Made by a program: the position numbers and the translations under genes
In this document: piece after piece, positions 1 to 8,060 of the stretch
How the letters are laid out: every line of letters begins with the position of its first letter
How positions within the stretch are numbered: position 1 is the stretch's first letter
The notes under the pieces: model-generated
The model's database searches: none
Told to the model about the DNA's origin: nothing
What the model saw: the letters and a program-made list of their open reading frames with translations, nothing else
Source: Planctomycetaceae bacterium
Lineage (GTDB): Bacteria > Planctomycetota > Planctomycetia > Pirellulales > Lacipirellulaceae
NCBI GenBank assembly: GCA_002702655.1
Contig: PABB01000081.1
Location: 1 to 44,005, forward strand
Reading direction: 5' to 3'
DNA: 44,005 nt

Positions 1-1
1 C

Positions 2-865
2 CTCGTCAAGCATCTCAGAATCGACTGGCCGAAGCGGGCAACGGAGTTGCTCAAGGTTTCAGTCGATGACGTGATGGCGTGGCGCGACTCGCTCGTGGCA
101 TCTGGCGCGGCGCCCAAGACGATCAATCGCCGCATCGCGTCGGTCAGTTCCTTCTACAAATACCTGCAAGCGGTTGCCGCTGAGATGCGACTACCGATTG
201 TCGTTCCCAACCCGGCCCACGCCCAATTCATCGGCCGCAACTCGCGCGACCCGCTCGAAGAGACCAAAGCCCTCACCGCAACCCGCGCCCGTCAATTGAT
301 GGGACTCCCTGCCGGTGATGACGTGGTGGCGTATCGCGACCGGGCGATCATCCGGTTCTATCTCTACTCGGGCGCCAGGCTCGCCGCCGGTTGCCGGCTG
401 CGCGTGCAAGATTTTCACTTCGAGGCCGAGGAAGCGACAATTCGCATCAACGAAAAAGGCCAAAAACGCAGAACGATCGGCCTGCACTTCGCAGCGGCCG
501 ACGCGATCTCAGAGTACATGAAGTACGCTGGAATCGATTCGGGCCCCCTCTTCCGACCACGCTCCGGCCCGCGCAGCAAAACACTCGCCAACCGCCAATT
601 AAGTGCTCATGCGATGTACCGCTTACTACAGAACTACCTACAACGCCTCCCCCACTCGATGCGCAAAGACGAACGTGGCGCCACACGGTGCATCTACACG
701 CCACACTCGCTCCGGGCGACAACCGCCACGCTGTTACTCGATTCAGGAGTCGACATCGTCAAGGTGCAAGCGCTGCTTGGCCACCGACACGTCACGACAA
801 CGCAGGTGTACGACAAGCGGCGGCGAACGGCGAAGGACTCGGCAAGTCACGACGTGCCGATTTAA
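2..865 (+). CDS. Tyrosine recombinase/integrase, 5' end cut by window edge
   Basis: Phage-type tyrosine recombinase that would cut and rejoin DNA through a 3'-phosphotyrosine. The frame is open back to the window edge, so the true start lies upstream; a TTG at 47 is only a possible internal start. Counting from that TTG, an N-terminal SAM-like core-binding domain covers about residues 1-65 (repeated helices, 'SVSSFYKYL'), and the catalytic domain follows with Arg111 in 'YSGARLAAG', the His220-x-x-Arg223 pair in 'TPHSLRAT', His246 in 'LLGHRHV' and nucleophile Tyr255. All expected catalytic residues are visible, so it is probably active. It ends at TAA, whose bases overlap the TAA of the convergent small gene at 862-1134. 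It could be the integrase of a neighbouring element or a XerC/D-like recombinase. It shows no close similarity to the second integrase at 17189-18433. Confidence 0.88.
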   Translation, partial: LVKHLRIDWPKRATELLKVSVDDVMAWRDSLVASGAAPKTINRRIASVSSFYKYLQAVAAEMRLPIVVPNPAHAQFIGRNSRDPLEETKALTATRARQLMGLPAGDDVVAYRDRAIIRFYLYSGARLAAGCRLRVQDFHFEAEEATIRINEKGQKRRTIGLHFAAADAISEYMKYAGIDSGPLFRPRSGPRSKTLANRQLSAHAMYRLLQNYLQRLPHSMRKDERGATRCIYTPHSLRATTATLLLDSGVDIVKVQALLGHRHVTTTQVYDKRRRTAKDSASHDVPI

Positions 866-1134
866 CACCCAATAGCTTCGATTGCCGATTGCACATGGCG
901 CACCGCTCGCTGTGATTGTCCCTTGAGCACCACAAACAGGTCGTGCGAGCCTTCTATCGTATATCCCTTGAGTCCGCCTGCGACAATTCTGATTCCGCCG
1001 GGACGGAATCGGTGCGAGTGAGCCCGGAACCGACCAACCAGCACTTCGGCAACATCTCGGTGCCGCTCCAGAATGGCGATTGGCTGGTCGAGCACAGGGT
1101 CGCATTCGTCATTCCAATTCTTCTTTCTTCCCAT
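862..1134 (-). CDS. Small hypothetical protein, convergent with the recombinase
   Basis: A 90-residue open frame starting at ATG 1134 ('MGRKKNWNDE') and ending at TAA 862-864, sharing bases with the recombinase stop. I do not recognise a family. The sequence has balanced composition with alternating hydrophobic and charged stretches ('VAEVLVGRFRAHSHRF', 'GSHDLFVVLKG') and two predicted beta-rich patches, unlike the arginine- or cysteine-rich shadow frames nearby, which is why I accept it. No convincing Shine-Dalgarno sequence precedes the ATG; a TTG ten codons upstream is an alternative start. No signal peptide or membrane segment is visible. Its role is unknown, and it may be cargo of the mobile region. 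Confidence 0.4.
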   Translation of the reverse strand: MGRKKNWNDECDPVLDQPIAILERHRDVAEVLVGRFRAHSHRFRPGGIRIVAGGLKGYTIEGSHDLFVVLKGQSQRAVRHVQSAIEAIGC

Positions 1135-1524
1135 AGTGGGAGAATGCCAGAAGCGATTGCACAATGCACGCGCTGATGTCCTTGTGAAGTAGACGAGTAA
1201 CGGTCCCAGGGCATGGCCGGGGCAGAGGTGTCATAACTCGTATTAGATGTCCCACTCGACGCAGGAATGGCGTGGCGGAAGGGCCCCCTGCAGCTGCGAC
1301 GCGGCAAGGTCTCTCTCGCAATCGGCTGCGAGACCGTTACAATGCGGCTTTCCCCTGAACAGTGACTACCCGACGTCTCAACCCTGGTCAAGTCAATCCC
1401 CAACGGTCGCTAGGCGCCCAACGGGCTCAGGCCGTCCGCCGATTTACCGAGCTGGGCTAGACGAGACGCTACGATTCTCGATGCTCCGCGATCGCGGATG
1501 AGACCACGTTTGGAGAACAGGTAG
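1135..1524. other. Intergenic leader upstream of the putative defence operon
   Basis: No convincing gene in either direction. It should hold the promoter of the operon that starts at 1525. A TACAAT box at 1339-1344 could be a -10 element, though without a clear -35. A perfect 12-base palindrome, CCGCGATCGCGG, lies at 1486-1497, 27 bases before the first ATG. Frames crossing this spacer are rich in Arg, Ser and Cys and look like noise. Confidence 0.4.
1486..1497. promoter_or_regulatory. 12-bp palindrome with central GATC before the ParB-like gene
   Basis: CCGCGATCGCGG is a perfect palindrome placed between the likely promoter and the start codon of the first operon gene. Its position suits an operator. 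Its centre is GATC, the usual target of Dam-type methylases, and the operon's last gene is a Dam-type methylase, so methylation-sensitive autoregulation is conceivable. That link is inference; palindromes of this size also occur by chance in GC-rich DNA. Confidence 0.3.
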
Positions 1525-2922
1525 ATGACACGAATCTCAAGGCCTGCTACCAGGGAGATCATCGAGGACTTCGCCAAGGAGGTCAGGAACCGACGCCTTG
1601 ATACCGTGAAGCCATCAACCTGGGTCATCAATTTCAGGACGGACCTCCAGGATGGAATCGAACGTAAGGTCTATCGGGTTCCAATTGAGGTACTCCGGTT
1701 TCGCAAGGACAACGGCCGCATCTCGTCTGATGTGTTGGACTACGAGTACCGCTACGGGGTTCTCCGCGAAGATACCCAGGAAACACAACGCATTCTGTCT
1801 GAGTTCCTGTATCAGAAGGACCCCGAGAAGACCAATGCACTCTCTCGGTCAATAGTGCATGGCGGACAACGCGAGCCGGCAATCGTCACCTGCGACGGAT
1901 TCCTGATCAACGGCAACCGACGACGCATGGTACTGGAGAGGCTGCACGGCGAGCACCCTGAAACCGAGCAGTTCGCGTATATGGCGTGTGTCATCCTCCC
2001 TGGAGCAGAGGACGAGGGAGGGCCGCCCACCTTGAAGGAGATTGAGAAGCTAGAAAACCGCTACCAATTACAGAGTGATGGCAAATCCGAGTATTACGGC
2101 TTCGATCGAGCGCTGTCCATCAAACGTAAGATCGACCTTGGGCTTAGTTTGGAAGAGCAGCTACGCGATGACCCGAGATATGCGAAGGCCGACAAGAAGG
2201 AGATTGAACGCGCGATCAAGCAGGCGGAAACCGATTATTTGGAGCCCCTAAAATGTGTCGACCGGTATCTCCGGCAATTCGGGCGCGAGGGGCAGTATAG
2301 AACAGTCTCGACTGGCATGTCAGATCATGAAGGGCGATGGCAAGCGCTGGCGGACTACAGTCGCATGCACAGCCGATACCTTGCAAATCCCAAGCGACGG
2401 TTGGAGTACGGCATAGACGAGACAGAGGTCGGAACGATAGAGGAGTCCGCATTTGACATCATCCGGCTCAGGACAATTCCTGACATGCCAAAGGTGCACG
2501 TCATCATGCGTGACCTTCCGAAATATTGTAAGACGGCTGGTGGCAAGAAGGAGATCATGAAGATCGCATCAGAGGTTGATCCTCTGCTGCCCGAAGGCGA
2601 ACTGTATGACGATCAAGGCGAGCCCCTGGATGTCGCGACTGTCGAAGCCAAGTGGCAGAGCCGAAACAAAGAAGCGATCATACATCGGGTAAAGAAAGCT
2701 TCTAAGGTACATGAATCCAACAGGGAACGTGAAACGCCGATGCAGCTTCTGGACGCGGCCTACAAGAAGCTAACGCACGACGACATGGACATTGCGTCAA
2801 TAGCGGCAACCGATCTAAAGGACGCACGAGAGCTGGCCAGTTCCATCAAAGTGCGGGCGGACGAAATTGAGTCGGAGGTATTCCATTTAATTAAGGCGAA
2901 GAAGAAGTTGCTCGGAGAGTAA
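1525..2922 (+). CDS. ParB/sulfiredoxin-fold-like protein, first gene of putative defence operon
   Basis: A 465-residue protein whose N-terminal third carries a ParB/Srx-type signature: 'GGQREPAIVTCDGFLINGNRR' runs from about residue 113 to 133, where the Gly-Gln, Asp-Gly and Asn-Gly-Asn-Arg-Arg positions match the nucleotide-binding core of ParB-like domains. The rest is charged and helical, with a Lys/Glu-rich C-terminus ending 'LIKAKKKLLGE'. There is no signal peptide or membrane segment, so it is cytosolic. The ATG follows 'GGAGAACAGGTAG'. The next gene's ATG begins one base after the stop, so the two are co-transcribed and probably translated together. ParB-like domains in defence loci can bind DNA or hydrolyse CTP/ATP, but its role here is not shown. 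Base composition looks less GC-rich than the chromosomal genes further right, which suggests transfer. Confidence 0.88.
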   Translation: MTRISRPATREIIEDFAKEVRNRRLDTVKPSTWVINFRTDLQDGIERKVYRVPIEVLRFRKDNGRISSDVLDYEYRYGVLREDTQETQRILSEFLYQKDPEKTNALSRSIVHGGQREPAIVTCDGFLINGNRRRMVLERLHGEHPETEQFAYMACVILPGAEDEGGPPTLKEIEKLENRYQLQSDGKSEYYGFDRALSIKRKIDLGLSLEEQLRDDPRYAKADKKEIERAIKQAETDYLEPLKCVDRYLRQFGREGQYRTVSTGMSDHEGRWQALADYSRMHSRYLANPKRRLEYGIDETEVGTIEESAFDIIRLRTIPDMPKVHVIMRDLPKYCKTAGGKKEIMKIASEVDPLLPEGELYDDQGEPLDVATVEAKWQSRNKEAIIHRVKKASKVHESNRERETPMQLLDAAYKKLTHDDMDIASIAATDLKDARELASSIKVRADEIESEVFHLIKAKKKLLGE

Positions 2923-2923
2923 C

Positions 2924-4816
2924 ATGGCGACGTTAGCAGCGGACGGTGACTTGCTTCGCATCTCCGTCGAACGAGGTGAATTGCGGCCCCGTCACGAGAG
3001 CCAGCTCGCCCTATGGGGTTTCATTCTGGATGGTCCGACTGGACATTTCCTGGTTCGCACTCCAAACCTCACAGACCTGGCACACCGAGTCTCAGCGTTC
3101 TTCTCCGCTCAAGGGATTCAAGTAGAGTTCCAGGGGCCTTTGGTGGCGGCAATTGCGTCCTTGAAGCAACAGAGTGCAGAGGTCTTCAATGCGCTTGATA
3201 ATGGCAGAAACCTGAAGAGCGGCCATCTTCCCGAGGCTATGACGTCCGGTTTTCTCAGTTTTCTCGCAGAGTCTGTACCGCGTCGATTGAAGGAGCACCA
3301 GATAAAAGCTGCATTGCATTTGCTCACAACCAAGAACGCCGCGAACTTCTCTGTACCAGGGAGCGGAAAAACAACAGTCGTACTTAGCGCATTCGAATGG
3401 CTGCGACAAAGAGGCGAGATTGATTGCCTTTTTGTCGTGGGGCCACCAGCGTGCTTTAGGCCGTGGCGCGACGAGTACCGACAAGTGATCGGGCGGGAGG
3501 CGCGGCATGAGATCTATGCCGGTGGGGACGTTGACATTAGGCGTTCGAATTACGCCTTCGACGAAACCACGCCGCTTGATCTTTGTCTGACAACATTCCA
3601 AACGCTGCAAAGAGATGTCGAGCAGGTTCAGCGACTCTTCGCGACTTCAGGGCGCCGATTCTTCTTGGTCGTCGATGAGGCTCATTACATCAAGCAGATT
3701 GGGGGCCAATGGGCAGACGCCGCACTAAGGATAAGCCCCGCCGCGACCCGTCGCTGTGTACTCACTGGTACGCCCTTCCCGAAGAATTACTGCGACGGAT
3801 TCAATTTGTTTGATTTGCTCTGGCCGCATTCATCGCCTTTGCATTCAACAGTGCGCCATCGGATTGAACTTCATGAACAACGCGGGGAGCACGCCGACGC
3901 TGCTGAACTCCTCAAGGAGTCTATTGATCCGCTCTTCTATCGGGTCAGAAAGCGGGACCTTGGATTGGCCGAGCAAGTGTTTCACCCCCCCATCCGCATC
4001 GACATGAATGCCGGTGAGCGGCGTCTATACGATACAATCATCGACCGTATTGAATATGAGGACAAGAGAGACTACGCCCGAGATCTGGAAGTGGCGATGC
4101 GTCTTCGCCGTGCGCGAATCGTCAGGCTGCGGCAATGCACCTCCTTCGCGGGTTTGCTCACTTCCGCGCTCGCCGGGCTCGACGAGTCAATTGCAATCGA
4201 GGATTCATCGCTTGCAGCACTCGTGGCGGATTACAAGGCAGGTGAGTCCCCGGCAAAGCTGTTGGCGTTGATGTCACTCGTCGAACAGCTCCGGTCGGCG
4301 GATGAGAAGATAGTAGTATGGTCGAACTTCGTGGGTGCGATCGAACTTATTGTGGCAAAGTTGCGGGAGGCGGGCTTCGGTGCGGAGTTCGTGTATGGCG
4401 CCACCCCTTTTGAAACCCGCAGCGTAAGTGACGAGGCTACACGCGAAGAGCGTATCGCGAAGTTTCTCGATGAGACATCTGGCATAGACATTCTTGTCGC
4501 GAACCCGGCGGCCTGCGCGGAGTCGATCTCGCTTCACCGGACATGTAGCCACGCCATCTACTACGACCTTTCGTACAACTGTGCGCAGTACGTTCAGTCG
4601 CTGGATCGCATCCACCGTGTCGGCGGCTCCGAGAACAAGCAGGCACAGTATCACTTTTTGGAGTACAAGGACACGATTGACCATGACATCCTACTCAATG
4701 TAAGGAGGAAAGCGAGATTGATGAATGATGTCATTGACCACGAGTTTCCAATCTACGAACTAGATATGTTTTCCGACAATGAGGAACTCGATGCCTATTC
4801 AAGGCTCTTTGGCTGA
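2924..4816 (+). CDS. SNF2-type superfamily 2 helicase/translocase
   Basis: A 630-residue ATP-dependent DNA translocase. The first ~120 residues are a specific N-terminal domain. The RecA-like core shows motif I 'FSVPGSGKTT' (about 142-151), motif II 'VVDEAHYI' with DEAH at 251-254, motif III 'LTGTPFPKN' from 280, and motif VI 'QSLDRIHRVG' near 558-567, the Q..DRIHR pattern of SNF2 proteins. The Walker A has Ser-Val-Pro before GSGKT in place of a classical Gly lead-in. No nuclease or methylase domain is fused. 'GGAGAG' precedes the ATG. Its end overlaps the start of the next gene. Such enzymes in restriction-like systems move along DNA and hand it to a partner nuclease; here the partner would be the protein encoded at 4791-5756. 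Confidence 0.93.
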   Translation: MATLAADGDLLRISVERGELRPRHESQLALWGFILDGPTGHFLVRTPNLTDLAHRVSAFFSAQGIQVEFQGPLVAAIASLKQQSAEVFNALDNGRNLKSGHLPEAMTSGFLSFLAESVPRRLKEHQIKAALHLLTTKNAANFSVPGSGKTTVVLSAFEWLRQRGEIDCLFVVGPPACFRPWRDEYRQVIGREARHEIYAGGDVDIRRSNYAFDETTPLDLCLTTFQTLQRDVEQVQRLFATSGRRFFLVVDEAHYIKQIGGQWADAALRISPAATRRCVLTGTPFPKNYCDGFNLFDLLWPHSSPLHSTVRHRIELHEQRGEHADAAELLKESIDPLFYRVRKRDLGLAEQVFHPPIRIDMNAGERRLYDTIIDRIEYEDKRDYARDLEVAMRLRRARIVRLRQCTSFAGLLTSALAGLDESIAIEDSSLAALVADYKAGESPAKLLALMSLVEQLRSADEKIVVWSNFVGAIELIVAKLREAGFGAEFVYGATPFETRSVSDEATREERIAKFLDETSGIDILVANPAACAESISLHRTCSHAIYYDLSYNCAQYVQSLDRIHRVGGSENKQAQYHFLEYKDTIDHDILLNVRRKARLMNDVIDHEFPIYELDMFSDNEELDAYSRLFG

Positions 4817-5756
4817 CGAGGGAGATGAGCAATCACTGCCGACGCTGTCCGATATGCAGCGACTTTGCAGGCTACTCCAAGATAGCAGCGTGCAAGACGA
4901 GGAGAACCTAGCCCGCCGCTATCATGCCTACTCTGCGGGATACAACGTCGCTCTTCGGACTCTCCGTGAATTGGGTTTCATAGAACGCAAATCGAGCATC
5001 GGGAAAGTGAGGCTGGCGAGGCAAGGCACCTTCAGTGTAGAGGAATTGCGTTGCTCTCTTCGGTCTTGTCTGCAAAGCGAACGTGGAGCGGTACGGCATC
5101 GCCTCGTCAACTTCCTTCAGCAATTCTCTTTAGGCGAGGGCACGCCAACATATCGCCCTAATGCAAACACACGCAGCAAATATGCCGCTATCCGCAACTT
5201 CCTAATCGAACTGGATCTCGTAGCTTACGACGAATCATCGGACACATACACGGTTGCGCCGTGCGGATATGACATTTTCCTGGCTGCTGTGCGCAACACT
5301 TCCCCGCTCGGCCTGGAAGTACTGAAGAACAGGCTCGATGAACAAGAAGCCCTGGGCGCTTCGGCTGAATCGTGCGTGCTGGCGTACGAGCGACAGCGCG
5401 TTGGTGGTAATTTGGCGGATCGAGTCAAGCATGTAGCTCTGAACGACACCGCACTCGGATATGATATTGAGAGCGTGACGGTCGATGGCGACGGTTGTAC
5501 TACGCCGCGAGTGATCGAGGTGAAGGCCGTTTCACTGGAGACGTACAGTTTCTACTGGACCCGGTGCGAGATGGATGCTGCACGTTCGCTTAGAGGGTGG
5601 TACTATCTTTACCTGCTGCCTGTCGATCGATCCGCACGGTTCCGAGTAGATCGACTGCAAGTCCTCTGCGATCCCGTGCACGAAGTTCTGGATCATTCTG
5701 AAGAATGGAACGTCGAAGAAGTCGCAGTCCAGTGCCAAAAAGTGCGCGTTTACTAA
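4791..5756 (+). CDS. DUF3883 (NOV C-terminal) nuclease-like protein with helical N-terminus
   Basis: A 321-residue protein, the likely effector of the operon. Residues ~1-185 look like tandem winged-helix or helical segments ('LRELGFIERK', 'LIELDLVAYD'). Residues ~198-300 match the DUF3883/'NO VEIN' C-terminal domain, a PD-(D/E)XK nuclease-like fold: 'YERQRVGG' at 199, 'GYDIES' at 223, 'VIEVKAV' at 241 with Glu243-x-Lys245, and 'TRCEMDAA' with Glu260. Asp225, Glu243 and Lys245 are the candidate catalytic triad. I chose ATG 4791 because GAGGA sits 5 bases before it; an in-frame ATG at 4779 lacks this. The start lies inside the helicase gene (26-base overlap), indicating translational coupling. 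Nuclease activity is inferred; some DUF3883 proteins may only bind DNA. Confidence 0.85.
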   Translation: MPIQGSLADEGDEQSLPTLSDMQRLCRLLQDSSVQDEENLARRYHAYSAGYNVALRTLRELGFIERKSSIGKVRLARQGTFSVEELRCSLRSCLQSERGAVRHRLVNFLQQFSLGEGTPTYRPNANTRSKYAAIRNFLIELDLVAYDESSDTYTVAPCGYDIFLAAVRNTSPLGLEVLKNRLDEQEALGASAESCVLAYERQRVGGNLADRVKHVALNDTALGYDIESVTVDGDGCTTPRVIEVKAVSLETYSFYWTRCEMDAARSLRGWYYLYLLPVDRSARFRVDRLQVLCDPVHEVLDHSEEWNVEEVAVQCQKVRVY

Positions 5757-5780
5757 CGTGTGAGTTGAAGGATAGGTTGG

Positions 5781-6740
5781 ATGAGCGACAGATACAGCCG
5801 AGCGAGTAGACATCGCCCGCAGGACGACGGCCAGCCGGTACGTCCCCCTTTTTCCTACTACGGGGCGAAGCAGAGGCTAGCGAGGCGAATAGTCGAGATG
5901 CTACCCCCTCACAATGCCTGGGTCGAGGCGTTCTGTGGTTCGGCAGCGCTCACCTTGGCGAAGCCGGCATCCCCCATAGAAGTTATCAATGATCTAGATG
6001 GGCAGGTAGTCAATCTCTTCAAGCAACTTCGCGCCAATCACGAAGAGCTGTGCCGCAGAGTTGCATTGACGCCCTATGCGCGTGAGGAGTTTGAGGAGGC
6101 GAGATCGGAATCGGCAGTTGGAGCAACGGACGACCTGGACCGGGCAAGGCAGTTCCTGATTCGCACAATGATGACAGTTAACGGTACGGTTGATGGTGAC
6201 GGCAACCGGTCAGGCTTCTCGTACTCGCAGTCCTATGCCCGCGAAGGGCGGGATGCAAGAGTGAATCGGTGGTACAACCTGCCTGAGCGATTGTTGCCGA
6301 TCGTAGAGCGATTGCGTTCCATCAGGATTGAAAGAAGGGACGCACGATCGTTGGTTGACGATTTTTCTGACCGCCCGGCAACGTTAATGTATCTCGACCC
6401 CCCCTATTTCACGAAGAGAGAGCACCGATATGTAATTGATGCAAATGATGAACAATTCCATGCTGAACTGTTGGAGCGTTGCATTAAGTCGCGGTGCATG
6501 ATTCTTCTTAGTGGATATGACAACCCTCTGTACCAGAAGTTGCTGGTTCGAGGTGCCGGATGGAAAAAAAAGAGAATCAAGACGACTACACGCGACACCA
6601 CAGGAAGGGACTATCAGCGAACGGAAGTGCTTTGGACAAATGAGCGATTCGCGAACGCTGTGAAGCAGGGACGAGTTCCAATACGATTATCAAAGCAGGA
6701 GAAAGCTCAGAACAAGGTTAACCCTCCACGAGCTAGCTAG
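5781..6740 (+). CDS. Dam-type (D12 class) N6-adenine DNA methyltransferase
   Basis: A 319-residue S-adenosylmethionine-dependent adenine methylase. Motif X 'FSYYGAKQRLARRI' (24-37), motif I 'VEAFCGSAALTLA' (48-60) for AdoMet binding, and the catalytic motif IV 'MYLDPPYF' with DPPY at 206-209 occur in the order of the D12/Dam family, and the length is usual for solitary Dam-like enzymes. AAGGA lies upstream of the ATG, 24 bases after the previous stop, so it is the last gene of the operon. In a restriction-like setting it would mark host DNA so that the helicase/nuclease proteins ignore it. The target site cannot be read from the sequence; GATC is typical for relatives. The C-terminal ~60 residues are basic and may bind DNA. 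Confidence 0.93.
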   Translation: MSDRYSRASRHRPQDDGQPVRPPFSYYGAKQRLARRIVEMLPPHNAWVEAFCGSAALTLAKPASPIEVINDLDGQVVNLFKQLRANHEELCRRVALTPYAREEFEEARSESAVGATDDLDRARQFLIRTMMTVNGTVDGDGNRSGFSYSQSYAREGRDARVNRWYNLPERLLPIVERLRSIRIERRDARSLVDDFSDRPATLMYLDPPYFTKREHRYVIDANDEQFHAELLERCIKSRCMILLSGYDNPLYQKLLVRGAGWKKKRIKTTTRDTTGRDYQRTEVLWTNERFANAVKQGRVPIRLSKQEKAQNKVNPPRAS

Positions 6741-6811
6741 GGGATTCAGCTCTCGGCTACGCTCCATATGGGCTTCCCGATCGATCAAGAAATCAACTTC
6801 TAGCCACTGTA

Positions 6812-7003
6812 TCAGTTTCGTTCCAACGACCGCTGCAAATGCTGGTCGGAACAGACGTGAAAGATGAGTTGACGAAGAAACCATCTCGTCGGTTCGCCGC
6901 AGACCGCACATGGCCGCACTTGGTCGTTGCGCAATACCGGAACGACGTCCGGAGCAGGCGGGATGCCAGGCGTCGCGTCTGGATAGCGCTCGTCAAATCG
7001 CAT
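6812..7003 (-). CDS. Small CxxC zinc-binding-type protein
   Basis: A 63-residue protein from ATG 7003. It begins 'MRFDERYPDATPG', has a proline-rich linker, then 'CAVCGEPTRW' and, about 20 residues later, 'HVCSDQH', giving Cys-x2-Cys plus His/Cys ligands suitable for one zinc ion. From memory, small proteins with this layout (acidic 'MRFD', then a CxxCG...T.W motif, then CS..H/C) recur in planctomycete genomes; their role is unknown. A GGAG lies about 13 bases before the ATG, further than ideal. It is convergent to the methylase gene and not part of that operon. Confidence 0.55.
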   Translation of the reverse strand: MRFDERYPDATPGIPPAPDVVPVLRNDQVRPCAVCGEPTRWFLRQLIFHVCSDQHLQRSLERN

Positions 7004-7226
7004 TCGTCGATTGTAACTCCAAGCCAGACCGATTGGGTTTTGCCGAGGCCGGGAGAGATTCGAGAAAAAGCAAAACCCTGGGCGCCCCAGGCGACTCCCC
7101 CCACCCCGCTTTGCCTCGTCTCGTCGAGCGGGGCAGCGGACTCGGCGAATCGGGCCCCGAACGGGCTGGCTTCCTACAGCGAAGCCCGGAGCAGCGATCG
7201 GAGTGGGTGCGTTCGCATCATCGCGC

Positions 7227-8060
7227 TCATCGAGCATCATATCCAATGATCCGCCGTACTTCAGCGAGCTTGTCCCGCATGGTTGGCAGGGCAGCCGGGG
7301 CCAAGTCGTCCGGGATTTGATCGACCAACTCCAAATACGCGTCGCGACGGTTTTCATATTCGACCACGTAGTGAAGGTAGATCGTCATCATCCCTTCTAG
7401 GTCGGCGACCGCCGGTTCATTGGCGGCCTGGAAGAACTGACGCGGCTTATTCGCCTTCCTCAACTTCTCCTCGACAGTGACAGTCTTGAGTGCGTGTTCT
7501 CGAAGCGAGCGTTCGCAGTTCATCGGATGGTCAATGCACTGCAGACAAAATGCAACGGCGTTTGGGTTTGCCGTGAGCAGACGCCCTATGTCGTTATCCA
7601 GCGTTTGGTTAAGTTTCTCTTCGAAAAGCTCCACGCCCTTGACCAACGCGAGCATGTCCTTCTGTACGCGACGAACTCGATGGATGTGACGTCCAATCGC
7701 GACAGAGTTCTGTTCCTCGAAGACCTTGTCCGGAACGAGTGAATAGAGTTGCTTGCGGGAGAGTTCTCGCTCATCGGATTCCGTGAGCGCCTGCAGTTTG
7801 GCTAGAAGTTCGTCGATAAGCTGGTCGCCCGCTTCTTTCGATTCGTTGATCGCTCGGTAGAGCAGGAGCAGTTCGCGGAGATTTACGCGAAGCTCATTCT
7901 CCGTCATACCGACGATTGGTTTTCCGAACAGGCTGGATGCAAGCTGCTCGATCGACTCTGAATCTGCCGAGCGATCGGCATCTAGTTGCTCTGCATTCGC
8001 TGGGCAGATGCTCAGCAAGCAAGTAATCGCTGCCAATAGAACGGCAATGACGTATTTCAC
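7227..8060 (-). CDS. Exported helical protein of unknown function
   Basis: A 277-residue protein with a clear signal peptide: Lys2, a hydrophobic core 'VIAVLLAAITCLLSI' and a likely cleavage after 'PANA' (residue ~23). The mature part is mostly helical and acidic, with one Cys-x2-Cys-like stretch ('CLQCIDHPMNCE'), and no family I recognise. The start is GTG 8060, whose bases overlap the TGA of the upstream gene (GTGA), so translation is coupled. It is the third gene of a minus-strand operon with 8057-9328 and 9340-10422. It probably acts in the periplasm together with its neighbour, which is also exported. Confidence 0.8.
   Translation of the reverse strand: MKYVIAVLLAAITCLLSICPANAEQLDADRSADSESIEQLASSLFGKPIVGMTENELRVNLRELLLLYRAINESKEAGDQLIDELLAKLQALTESDERELSRKQLYSLVPDKVFEEQNSVAIGRHIHRVRRVQKDMLALVKGVELFEEKLNQTLDNDIGRLLTANPNAVAFCLQCIDHPMNCERSLREHALKTVTVEEKLRKANKPRQFFQAANEPAVADLEGMMTIYLHYVVEYENRRDAYLELVDQIPDDLAPAALPTMRDKLAEVRRIIGYDAR

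Noticed and set aside
954-1403. Minus-strand open frame in the spacer before the defence operon
   Set aside because: Ser/Cys/Arg-rich, no ribosome site, overlaps the better small gene at 862-1134.
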